From positions 1 to 37,933 of IMG/VR virus record IMGVR_UViG_3300020020_000017: 37,933 nucleotides of DNA. One strand, given 5' to 3'. Source of the DNA: a virus. The notes below the pieces were generated by a model. The model was not told the origin of the DNA, ran no database searches, and saw nothing but the letters and a program-made list of their open reading frames with translations. The translations under genes were made by a program, and so were the position numbers. Positions 18,231 to 24,800 of the stretch are shown here, in pieces (position 1 is the first letter of the stretch; every line of letters begins with the position of its first letter).

Positions 18231-19334
18231 ATGGCTACAAATAATGCTGTAAATAATGCTCTATCAGGACAGACTGGAACTGGTTTGTTTGTTGGGCAAA
18301 CAAGTCCTACTCTTATTACGCCAGCTTTAGGCACACCTACAGCTATCATTTTAACGAATGGTACAGGGTTGCCAATTTCTACGGGTGTGAGTGGTCTAGC
18401 CGCAGGTATTGCGACCTTCTTAGGAACTCCTTCAAGTGCTAACTTAGCTGCGGCAGTTACAGATGAAACTGGAACCGGCTCTTTAGTATTTAATACTTCG
18501 CCTACTTTTATCACTCCGATATTAGGCACACCCACCTCTGGAACTTTAACAAATTGTACAGGATTGCCTTTAACGACTGGTATTACTGGAGTGCTTGGAT
18601 TATCTAATGGAGGATCCAATAAGGCACTTATAGCCAGCAATGGAGGCATAGTCTATACAGATTCGGATAGTATGGAAATTTTGTCTGGAACTGCAACAGC
18701 GGGACAAATGCTAAGATCGGGTTCTTCAGCCGCACCAACATGGTCTACCGCTACATGGCCAGCCACAACAACAATAAATCAACTTCTTTATTCATCGGCT
18801 GCAAATACTGTCGCAGGAATAGCCACAGTAAATAGCGCGGTTTTGGTTACAAATTCAACAGGTGTTCCTGCATTTAGTAGCACTATGACGAATGGACAAT
18901 TGATTATTGGTTCTACTGGTGGCACGCCTACTGCTGCAACAATAACAGCAGGAAATGCACTATCAATTACAAATGGTGCGGGATCAATAACTGCTAATGT
19001 TACGGGCGGTGGTTATGGATGGTCTGAAGTAACTGGAACATCGCAAGCAATGACGATAAATAATGCTTATATTGCGAATAATGCAGGATTAGTGACGCTA
19101 ACAATCCCTGCAACCTTAGCAGTTGGAGATTCTTTTTCTATTGTAGGAAAAGGCGCTGGTGGCTGGTTAGTACAAGCTAATACTGGTCAAACTATTTATA
19201 TGGGAAATCAAACTTCTTCTGTTGCAGGAAACATATCATCTTCTAATAGAAGAAATTGTGTGGAATTTACGTGTATTACTGCAAATACTGAAGTTGAGGT
19301 AAGGAGCAGCATAGGAAATATCAATATTGCATAA
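18231..19334 (+). CDS. Tail fibre protein (paralogue 2)
   Basis: 367 aa. From about residue 130 to the end it is clearly homologous to the upstream 430-aa fibre (STATWPATTTINQLLYSSAA, ITNGAGSITANVTGGG, WSEVTGTSQAM, GKGAGGWLVQANTGQ). The N-terminus is different and contains its own TSPTLITPALGTPT / TSPTFITPILGTPT repeat. So the pair shares shaft and head but differs at the attachment end. A 25-base stretch of exact identity (17659-17683 and 18784-18808) marks the duplication. Confidence 0.73.
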   Translation: MATNNAVNNALSGQTGTGLFVGQTSPTLITPALGTPTAIILTNGTGLPISTGVSGLAAGIATFLGTPSSANLAAAVTDETGTGSLVFNTSPTFITPILGTPTSGTLTNCTGLPLTTGITGVLGLSNGGSNKALIASNGGIVYTDSDSMEILSGTATAGQMLRSGSSAAPTWSTATWPATTTINQLLYSSAANTVAGIATVNSAVLVTNSTGVPAFSSTMTNGQLIIGSTGGTPTAATITAGNALSITNGAGSITANVTGGGYGWSEVTGTSQAMTINNAYIANNAGLVTLTIPATLAVGDSFSIVGKGAGGWLVQANTGQTIYMGNQTSSVAGNISSSNRRNCVEFTCITANTEVEVRSSIGNINIA

Positions 19335-19343
19335 GGAATGATT

Positions 19344-19802
19344 ATGGGAATGAATAATTCTATAGATAATTGGATGATGGGAACAACGACTACTGATAAT
19401 GCAGTAGCAGGAGCCGTTGGAGAAATAATTGAATCGACTGTAGTCTTAGGAAGTGCTGTCTCATTAACTACTGCTACAGTCGCGGCAGTAACTTCTATTA
19501 TATTAACACCAGGAGATTGGCAAGTATTTGGAAATGTATTTTTTGTGCCTGCTGCAACTACAGTTATAACCAATTTAATTGGATCAGTTAGTTTTAATTC
19601 TTTTGCCCATCCAACAGCTCCTGGGGCGGGTGCTTTTGCAAATTATTCATTAGCATTTCCATTAAATTCTGTACAAGGATTTTCTGTCGGGCAAAGAAGA
19701 ATTTCTACTGCGGGTGCGACTATTTATTTAGCCGTAAGTGCAGTATTTATTACGAGTACTTTAGCAGCATATGGCTATATTGGAGCACGCAGAGTTAGAT
19801 AA
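19344..19802 (+). CDS. Fibre-cluster protein with possible receptor-binding domain
   Basis: About 152 aa. I chose the ATG at 19344 because the AAGGA site at 19333-19337 is then 6 bases away; the ATG at 19338 directly abuts it. The protein is beta-rich with GEIIESTVVLGSAVSLT near the start and a Gly/Ala/Phe-rich end (AAYGYIGARRVR). It lies among fibre genes and is probably another surface or receptor-binding module. The family is not recognised. Confidence 0.55.
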   Translation: MGMNNSIDNWMMGTTTTDNAVAGAVGEIIESTVVLGSAVSLTTATVAAVTSIILTPGDWQVFGNVFFVPAATTVITNLIGSVSFNSFAHPTAPGAGAFANYSLAFPLNSVQGFSVGQRRISTAGATIYLAVSAVFITSTLAAYGYIGARRVR

Positions 19803-19838
19803 GGGAAAAAATTTTATAATTTAATCAAGGAGCGATAA

Positions 19839-20846
19839 ATGAGTATTTTAAATTTTCAATTAGGACAAGTTGGGGAAGAAGGAATTGAACCCAGATTTAT
19901 ATTTTTTAACACAAATGATACGGTTGCAACCGTCACTACTGCGGGATATTTGAATAAATTTGTAGAACAAGGAAACAAAGTTTCAGAAACTGATATGGCA
20001 GTTGTAGTGACAAGACTCACGCCGAATGCAAGAGTTGCTCAGGTAAATCTATTTAACGTGTCATTTTCAGCCGGTGATTGGTCATTTACTGCAAATTCCA
20101 CCCCTAATACCCTTCTTAATGGTTTAATTTTCATAGGAAATGCTAGTGACGTTGCGACAGGCGTTTCTATGTCAGGAGACGCTACAATATCAAATTCTGG
20201 TGTTTTAACAATCTCTAATAATGCTATTACTAATGCTAAAGTATCGGCTTCTGCTGCTATCGCATTTAGTAAACTAGCAGCGTTAACAAGTGGTAATATT
20301 ATAGTAGGTTCGGCAGGTAATGTGCCAACCGCTGTTACCATGTCTGGTGATGCTACAATTTCAGATACAGGTGCTCTTACTATTGCTAATAGCGCCATTA
20401 CTGATGCTAAGGTTTCAGCTTCCGCTGCTATTGCATTCAGCAAGCTAGCTGCATTAACTAGTGGATTAATTATAGTTGGTTCTGCTGGAAACGTACCGAC
20501 TGCTGTTACTATGTCGGGAGATGCAACTATTATTGCATCCGGTGCTTTAACAATTAGTGCAGGCGTTGTGACATTAGCTAAATTAGCAGCAGGTGTCGCA
20601 CCTGCTGGCGTAGTTAAATTCATGGGACAACATACAACGGTTGGAGGAGCTGCGGCTGAGGTTATTACCGTTACAGGTGCCGTTGCTGCTACGGATCGCG
20701 CATTTGTTCAAATGGTAAATAATGGAACTGGAAATGTAACTGTCGTTGAAGCTGTCGTAACTAATGATACATTAACTGTAACATTTAGCGCAGATCCGGG
20801 AAATGATGCTATTGTTAATTATCAATTATTGCGTGCTGCTTCATAG
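19839..20846 (+). CDS. Tail fibre protein with 57-residue repeats
   Basis: 335 aa. The first ~100 residues form a distinct head (MSILNFQLGQVGEEGIEPRF). Then a 57-residue unit begins at residues 111, 168 and 225 (MSGDATIS...GALTI...AKVSASAAIAFSKLAALTSG). The first two copies are full length and the third is cut short. The last ~85 residues form a separate domain (FMGQHTTVGGAAAEV...YQLLRAAS). Phage fibres with hexapeptide-like shaft repeats have this look. It is the last gene of the rightward late block. Confidence 0.72.
   Translation: MSILNFQLGQVGEEGIEPRFIFFNTNDTVATVTTAGYLNKFVEQGNKVSETDMAVVVTRLTPNARVAQVNLFNVSFSAGDWSFTANSTPNTLLNGLIFIGNASDVATGVSMSGDATISNSGVLTISNNAITNAKVSASAAIAFSKLAALTSGNIIVGSAGNVPTAVTMSGDATISDTGALTIANSAITDAKVSASAAIAFSKLAALTSGLIIVGSAGNVPTAVTMSGDATIIASGALTISAGVVTLAKLAAGVAPAGVVKFMGQHTTVGGAAAEVITVTGAVAATDRAFVQMVNNGTGNVTVVEAVVTNDTLTVTFSADPGNDAIVNYQLLRAAS
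20169..20510 (+). repeat. Two tandem 171-bp coding repeats
   Basis: Units 20169-20339 and 20340-20510 code nearly the same 57 residues, with a partial third unit from 20511. Many codons differ silently between copies, so the repeats are old and kept by selection on the protein, not a fresh duplication. Confidence 0.85.
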
Positions 20847-20858
20847 TAGTGTATTTTA

Positions 20859-20931
20859 AATAAGGACATCTCCTTATTAGCGTTACCTACCAATCAATCA
20901 TGGGGTGACTCACCCCGTCCTCCCATGATTG
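20859..20931 (+). terminator. Two hairpins ending the late operon
   Basis: The first is AATAAGGA-catc-TCCTTATT (20859-20878, 8 bp perfect), 12 bases after the fibre stop. The second is CAATCATGGG (20895-20904) with CCCATGATTG (20922-20931), which encloses a competing GGGGTG-act-CACCCC hairpin at 20902-20916. Neither has a clear U tract, so a processing or stability role is also possible. Bases 20932-20997 hold no gene that I can see. Confidence 0.5.
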
Positions 20932-21015
20932 TTCCACGTAGAACTATTAATTTCTTTTTCCTTAATACTATGATAATAATTTCATTAGCTATTATCTATG
21001 GATGGAGAAAGGGAG

Positions 21016-21297
21016 ATGGTTACAATGCGCTTCAATGCAATCAATTATGCGAACAAATTAAAGAATGCTAGAGATGCAAATGAAATGGCAGAAATACAAG
21101 CTGAAGAACTTTCCGAAATTATCAATAATGATGTTGCGTTAAAACAAGACATACTCATCCTAGATACAAAATTAAGCAATGAAATAAAAAACATTAAAAA
21201 CGAAATGGTAATTAAGTTAGGTAGTCTTGTTATTGGTTGTACATTTATTATATCTCTTATGATAGGAATACTGGGGTTTTTACTTCATAATTTTTAG
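21016..21297 (+). CDS. Coiled-coil membrane protein, DUF1640-like
   Basis: 93 aa from the ATG at 21016 (GGAG site at 21004-21007); 21025 is an equally good start and 20998 is possible. The order is a short N-terminal domain (RFNAINYANKLKNA...EMAEIQAEELSEI), a charged coiled coil to about 65, and one C-terminal TM helix (LVIGCTFIISLMIGILGFLL). This KLG-TM ending is typical of the DUF1640 family, common in proteobacteria and their phages, whose bacterial function is unknown. It lies convergent to the partition genes. Confidence 0.65.
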   Translation: MVTMRFNAINYANKLKNARDANEMAEIQAEELSEIINNDVALKQDILILDTKLSNEIKNIKNEMVIKLGSLVIGCTFIISLMIGILGFLLHNF

Positions 21298-21310
21298 AAT
21301 TTATAAATCT

Positions 21311-21358
21311 ATACATTAATAAATAAATACATATAGATGTATTTATTTATTAATGTAT
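21311..21358. repeat. Perfect 22-bp-arm palindrome at end of partition cassette
   Basis: Arms 21311-21332 and 21337-21358 are perfectly complementary around ATAG. The sequence is all A/T-rich and lies between two convergent genes, and the right arm encodes the last residues of the ribbon-helix-helix protein. Its centre (21328-21342) is identical to a 15-bp site upstream of parA. It could be a bidirectional terminator, an operator or a centromere-like site. Confidence 0.8.
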
Positions 21359-21549
21359 TTCTCTAACATGTCCATCAAAATGGATTTAATTGTTACGCCA
21401 TCTTGAGCTGTTTTTACTTTTACTTTTCTATATAATGTTGTAGGCATTTTTAATGTATATTGAGTGACGTCCATATTTTCCATGCGCTTTTTCATTTTTT
21501 TGTAATTATCATCTTTATTAAAAGATTTACCAGATTCAATGAACGCCAT
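21343..21549 (-). CDS. Ribbon-helix-helix partition partner (ParG-like)
   Basis: 68 aa from the ATG at 21549, which follows an AAAAGGAAAAAAAG ribosome site. Longer in-frame starts would lie deep inside parA. A basic flexible N-terminus (~30 residues) precedes a ribbon-helix-helix fold (TQYTLKMPTTLYRKVKVKTA, then DGVTIKSILMDMLEKYI). Small RHH proteins directly behind a short ParA are the centromere-binding partner and operon repressor in type Ib partition. The fold is clear; the partition role follows from the neighbour. Confidence 0.78.
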   Translation of the reverse strand: MAFIESGKSFNKDDNYKKMKKRMENMDVTQYTLKMPTTLYRKVKVKTAQDGVTIKSILMDMLEKYINK

Positions 21550-21562
21550 CTTTTTTTCCTTT

Positions 21563-22213
21563 TCAGAATTTATCAACTTCGCTGAATTCAGACCCTTCAA
21601 TTTCGCAGATGATTTGTTTAATTTCTTTGCAAGCTTCCGTGTCATAATATTCTCCATCTAGCACACTTAAACCTTTTTCAACGCTCGTTGCATAGGCTAC
21701 ACGCTGAGAGGTTGTACTAGAAAAGATAGGTAATTCTAATTTTTTAAGCTCTTCTTGAATGTCTCGCCCAAGGTTAGTGCCTGTTATTTTTCTGCTTATT
21801 ATAAAAGCTGCTTTAGTTTTACCATCGGACATAGATATCTTATCTTTAACATTTCTAACTAAATCTTCTGTTGCCCAGACATCGTAAGGGGAAGGTTGGA
21901 CAGGAATGAGAATTAAGTCAGCGCATTTAATTGCACAAATAGTTAGAGGAGAAATGCGAGGTATCCCATCAATAATAATGCGGTTGTAGACACTGACATA
22001 TTTTTGAATATCCTTATCTAAGGTATTCATAGGTAAGCAGGTCATATCAATTAATTGGCCATTGCTTCGCTCATGCCATCGCTGTGCTGAACCTTGAATG
22101 TCTGAATCGATTAAAATCGTGCTTATACCTAGCTTTGTATATCCACGAGCTAGATTGACAGCAAGCGTTGTTTTTCCTGTACCACCTTTTTGATTTAATA
22201 TAGAAATAATCAT
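21563..22213 (-). CDS. parA: ParA/ParF-like partition ATPase
   Basis: 216 aa, the short type Ib size. The deviant Walker A KGGTGKTT lies at residues 9-16, and the A' motif ([17 protein letters not shown]) and Walker B region (NRIIIDGIP) are seen. Switch-like residues follow in [12 protein letters not shown]. ParA moves replicated plasmid copies apart using its RHH partner, which is coded 13 bp downstream. On a phage genome this points to a low-copy plasmid prophage, as in P1 or N15. A repeated 15-bp site lies just upstream. Confidence 0.93.
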   Translation of the reverse strand: MIISILNQKGGTGKTTLAVNLARGYTKLGISTILIDSDIQGSAQRWHERSNGQLIDMTCLPMNTLDKDIQKYVSVYNRIIIDGIPRISPLTICAIKCADLILIPVQPSPYDVWATEDLVRNVKDKISMSDGKTKAAFIISRKITGTNLGRDIQEELKKLELPIFSSTTSQRVAYATSVEKGLSVLDGEYYDTEACKEIKQIICEIEGSEFSEVDKF

Positions 22214-22248
22214 TTAAACACCTATATGTACTAATATATTTATATTTT

Positions 22249-22272
22249 TACATATAGATGTATAAATGTCAA
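22249..22272 (-). promoter_or_regulatory. parA operator/promoter candidate
   Basis: TTGACA lies on the minus strand at 22267-22272. Just downstream of it is the site TACATATAGATGTAT (22249-22263), identical to the centre of the palindrome at the other end of the cassette. A site inside the promoter suits self-repression by the RHH protein. The -10 box is not clear, since the region is nearly all A/T. Confidence 0.5.
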
Positions 22273-22302
22273 AATGTATATATAATTATTATCGATCATT
22301 AA

Positions 22303-22695
22303 TTAATCAGTTTTAGATTTAGAATCTTGATACTGCTTTGTCAATAAATCAAAATTCTTTTTTGACTCCTCATAATTAATTTTTGCATCTTGAAGACCTC
22401 TCATAAAATTAATATATAAATCATCATTTTCCATTTTTTTTAAATATTCTAATGACTTTAAATCAATTTTTATATCATTTTTAAATGATAGTACATCTAT
22501 TGATAACCAAAAAATGTTACCTATTAATAGCCCAATACATATTAAAATAAACTTATTAAGTTCATGTGTTTGAAGTACATATGCGTCATAACAAATAATT
22601 GATGCAGTAATAATGATCACAGCTAAAAAAATCTTTTTATACCTTTTATATAAGTTAATTCTATCCTGAGTGCATTCTATTCTGAAATCTAACAT
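22303..22695 (-). CDS. Two-TM membrane protein, unknown
   Basis: 130 aa. A basic N-terminus is followed by TM helices at about 24-44 (IFLAVIIITASIICYDAYVL) and 48-68 (FILICIGLLIGNIFWLSIDV), then a charged cytoplasmic tail with coiled-coil character. It lies directly upstream of parA in the same direction. Small membrane proteins here could act in superinfection exclusion, but nothing in the sequence shows this. Confidence 0.6.
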   Translation of the reverse strand: MLDFRIECTQDRINLYKRYKKIFLAVIIITASIICYDAYVLQTHELNKFILICIGLLIGNIFWLSIDVLSFKNDIKIDLKSLEYLKKMENDDLYINFMRGLQDAKINYEESKKNFDLLTKQYQDSKSKTD

Positions 22696-22696
22696 T

Positions 22697-23143
22697 TTAA
22701 TTCCTTGTATTTTTTAATGGATCAATAGTAAAAATAATGAGTTGATTATTTTGAATATGATAATCAACTATTCCATGAGACCGTTTTATTAAAGAGGTCT
22801 TGTGCGACCAGGTAAACTGTACTTTATGAGAATTTACCAAACTTTCCTTGGATAGATTAAATCCTCTTCCTGCTTCTGTTTTGACTAAAAGAAAGTTCAT
22901 TAGATTTTTTTTGTCATGCATCACTACGATTTTATCACCGGTATTCCATTTCAATTTTTCTACTACGTTAGCACCAAGACGAATGACAACACGATTGATT
23001 AAGTCAGGCTTAGATTTCTTTGAGGCTACAAAACCGACCGAAATAGCATCACTTGATAGTTTTCCACCGCCTCGATTAGATTCAATGACAGCCCATTCAA
23101 TTTCTTCAATAATATTTTTTAAGTTTTTTTTAATTTTTTTCAT
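22697..23143 (-). CDS. Hypothetical 148-aa protein
   Basis: It has a basic N-terminus (MKKIKKNLKNIIEEIEW). The central stretch VVIRLGANVVEKLKWNTGDKI resembles the strand-loop-helix of AbrB/SpoVT-type swapped-hairpin folds, though that is only a visual likeness. The rest is mixed alpha/beta. Its start overlaps the stop of the gene upstream by 4 bases, so the two are probably translated together. Confidence 0.55.
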   Translation of the reverse strand: MKKIKKNLKNIIEEIEWAVIESNRGGGKLSSDAISVGFVASKKSKPDLINRVVIRLGANVVEKLKWNTGDKIVVMHDKKNLMNFLLVKTEAGRGFNLSKESLVNSHKVQFTWSHKTSLIKRSHGIVDYHIQNNQLIIFTIDPLKNTRN

Positions 23144-23502
23144 TTATTTATCCTTTTAATCCCATTTGGCAATTCTGGTTTTTCATTATCCCACTCGGCT
23201 TTGCAGTTTATAAATGCTAATATTCCATTAAGGACTCCTTTAATTAATTCCTCTCTCTCAACACCAGCATCATCGATTTGGGCTATCTTATTCATTTCAA
23301 CTATCCACTTCCCGCCAATATGTGCAATAATCGTAGTAAGGTAACTTAACGCTTCATTTCCGGTTATTTGACACCCCATTTTTTCACATTCGTCTATGCT
23401 AAAATTCCAAGCTTCTATAAAAATTCTTTTAGCAATAACATGAGCGAGATTTTGTCTTTTCTTCATACCTTCTGGTAAATCTTCGTTTCTAACTATTGTC
23501 AT
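23140..23502 (-). CDS. Hypothetical 120-aa helical protein
   Basis: It starts MTIVRNEDLPEGMKKRQNL and is mostly helical and moderately acidic, with no membrane segment or metal motif. Its stop overlaps the next gene's start. It belongs to the run of small leftward genes. I do not recognise the family. Confidence 0.55.
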   Translation of the reverse strand: MTIVRNEDLPEGMKKRQNLAHVIAKRIFIEAWNFSIDECEKMGCQITGNEALSYLTTIIAHIGGKWIVEMNKIAQIDDAGVEREELIKGVLNGILAFINCKAEWDNEKPELPNGIKRINK

Positions 23503-23525
23503 AAAGGCTCACTTTAATAATACTC

Positions 23526-23786
23526 TCATTCTTTTTCATCTTCATATTTCCATTTATAGCCGGCGCTATGCCTAACAAATCCTTGTGCACAAAGACCTAC
23601 GCTGCATATTGCTCTATTAACTCCCTTAGCCGCTTCAGTAAGGCTATCCCATCTTTTTATAAAGTTACCATCCATATCTAATTGTAATATGGGTTTACGA
23701 GCATTGTTGTTATGAAGTTTTTTCCCTTTACAGCTTTTTGATATTTTTTCTCTATGTTCGTCCGTTAATTCTGATCCACGTTTCAT
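23526..23786 (-). CDS. Orphan NUMOD3-NUMOD1 DNA-binding protein
   Basis: 86 aa. Residues 6-24 (ELTDEHREKISKSCKGKK) fit the NUMOD3 motif and 31-83 (KPILQLDMDGNFIKRWDSLTEAAK...AGYKWKYED) the NUMOD1 winged-helix module. Both normally form the DNA-binding tail of HNH or GIY-YIG homing endonucleases. No nuclease domain precedes it: the upstream frame stops within about 14 codons and the next gene is DUF551. It is either a decayed homing endonuclease or a stand-alone DNA-binding protein. Its ATG overlaps the DUF551 stop (ATGA). Confidence 0.75.
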   Translation of the reverse strand: MKRGSELTDEHREKISKSCKGKKLHNNNARKPILQLDMDGNFIKRWDSLTEAAKGVNRAICSVGLCAQGFVRHSAGYKWKYEDEKE

Positions 23787-23950
23787 CTTGGAGGCTCCGG
23801 CAAGAGCATCCAGTGAGTAACATTATCAACCAAAAAGGTATTTTTTTGATATACCGATATCTCAATATAATCGCTGGCATAGCCATGAGCCCAAACAAGA
23901 CAGGCCGTCATCTCAGTTGGCAATCTATCCTTGATACTGATCCATTCCAC
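23783..23950 (-). CDS. DUF551 protein, 55 aa
   Basis: GTG start, reading VEWISIKDRLPTEMTACLVW... and ending THWMLLPEPPR. WISVkDRLP at the start and VTHWMPLPePP at the end are the signature of DUF551, a common phage and prophage domain of unknown function. The start is fixed by TAGTG overlap with the upstream gene's stop and by a TTGAGGA site. The stop overlaps the next ATG. The gene is easily missed because it is short. Confidence 0.85.
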   Translation of the reverse strand: MEWISIKDRLPTEMTACLVWAHGYASDYIEISVYQKNTFLVDNVTHWMLLPEPPR

Positions 23951-24213
23951 TATATTAAATCCTCAAATAAGTGCCAGACTAATAATCCCATTTGGATAGT
24001 TCCTATGTAAATACTGGTATCAGGATGATGATCAAATTCGTGACCCGATCCAACTATAGTAAAGTAACGATGTTTTAACACTTTGCTTTCATCTAGCAAA
24101 ACCCAGATATAAGGCTTTCCATTTTGTACTTGAAAGGATAGAATCTTGCTGTGAGAGGGCAATTCAAGATCAAATTTATCTTCTATTGGTATTTCATATT
24201 TAAAAATTTTCAT
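23950..24213 (-). CDS. Hypothetical protein, DUF7352-like
   Basis: 87 aa. It begins MKIFKYEIPIEDKFDLELPS, continues AKILSFQ-type strands with NGKPYIWVLLDE, and ends TIVGSGHEFD...YIGTIQMGLLVWHLFE. This order is what I recall of small phage proteins in the DUF7352 group. The function is unknown. Its stop is shared with the GTG of the DUF551 gene, and its ATG overlaps the upstream stop. Confidence 0.7.
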   Translation of the reverse strand: MKIFKYEIPIEDKFDLELPSHSKILSFQVQNGKPYIWVLLDESKVLKHRYFTIVGSGHEFDHHPDTSIYIGTIQMGLLVWHLFEDLI

Positions 24214-24485
24214 TAATTGATTGTTTCCTTTAATTCACTGAATTCTTTAAGATGTATTTTTGCCCCTTTAAAAATTCTTTCTATAAAGTCATCTGGACTA
24301 TATCCTTTATTTTTATTTTCTTTGACTCCACGCGCAAATAAAGATATTAAGACGGAAAACATAAAAGATATTGCTGTGGCTTTTTCATGATCCTTTAAGT
24401 TTTTATTTTCATCTAAAAATTCGATGATAACTTTTAAAACTCGGTGTTTTAATTGTATGGCTAATTCATAATCATTCATTTTCAC
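24213..24485 (-). CDS. Hypothetical 90-aa helical protein
   Basis: GTG at 24485 with AAAGGA five bases upstream; the ATG at 24479 is the alternative. It is helical, with HEKATAISFMFSVLISLFARGV as a moderately hydrophobic helix that is probably buried, not transmembrane. It overlaps both neighbours by a few bases, as is usual in this operon. I do not recognise the family. Confidence 0.55.
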   Translation of the reverse strand: MKMNDYELAIQLKHRVLKVIIEFLDENKNLKDHEKATAISFMFSVLISLFARGVKENKNKGYSPDDFIERIFKGAKIHLKEFSELKETIN

Positions 24486-24729
24486 TGAATTCCTTTTTTT
24501 CTATTTTATTCTTTAATTCACAGTCTCTTTTGAATTCTTTGAATTTTTCAGTTTTTTCAAATTGTTCAATTTCTGATTTTTTGAAAACTAAATCTTCTAA
24601 AGTTATTTTCTTAGATTCGCCATTAAGTAATGTAATAAATGCGTATCCATTCTTAAAAATATCTTCTATAATGTGAACCGGTAGTCTCATTAATCCATCT
24701 TTCGGATAAAAATTTTCAGGTTTAGTCAT
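24472..24729 (-). CDS. Hypothetical 85-aa protein
   Basis: MTKPENFYPKDGLMRLPVHI followed by a beta-rich stretch (AFITLLNGESKKITLEDLVF) and a highly charged helical tail. The ribosome site is GGAGATTATC. A small phage accessory protein; the function is not known. Confidence 0.55.
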   Translation of the reverse strand: MTKPENFYPKDGLMRLPVHIIEDIFKNGYAFITLLNGESKKITLEDLVFKKSEIEQFEKTEKFKEFKRDCELKNKIEKKEFSENE

Positions 24730-24756
24730 TTTAGATAATCTCCGTATTCACTATGG

Positions 24757-24776
24757 CCGGTAAGTCTTATTACCGG
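24757..24776 (+). terminator. Hairpin between rtcB and downstream genes
   Basis: CCGGTAA-gtctta-TTACCGG, a perfect 7-bp stem, is followed on the plus strand by TCTTTATTTT. On the minus strand, where the genes lie, there is no T tract. It could block antisense transcription or act as a processing site between rtcB and the genes beyond. Confidence 0.5.
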
Positions 24777-24800
24777 TCTTTATTTTGAGGAATCTATCAC

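Noticed and set aside
20039-20623. 194-aa antisense reading frame in the fibre gene
   Set aside because: It mirrors the Ala/Thr/Ser-rich repeats of the real fibre gene, lacks a ribosome site and is on the non-transcribed strand. The same applies to 18227-18649 and 16574-16867.
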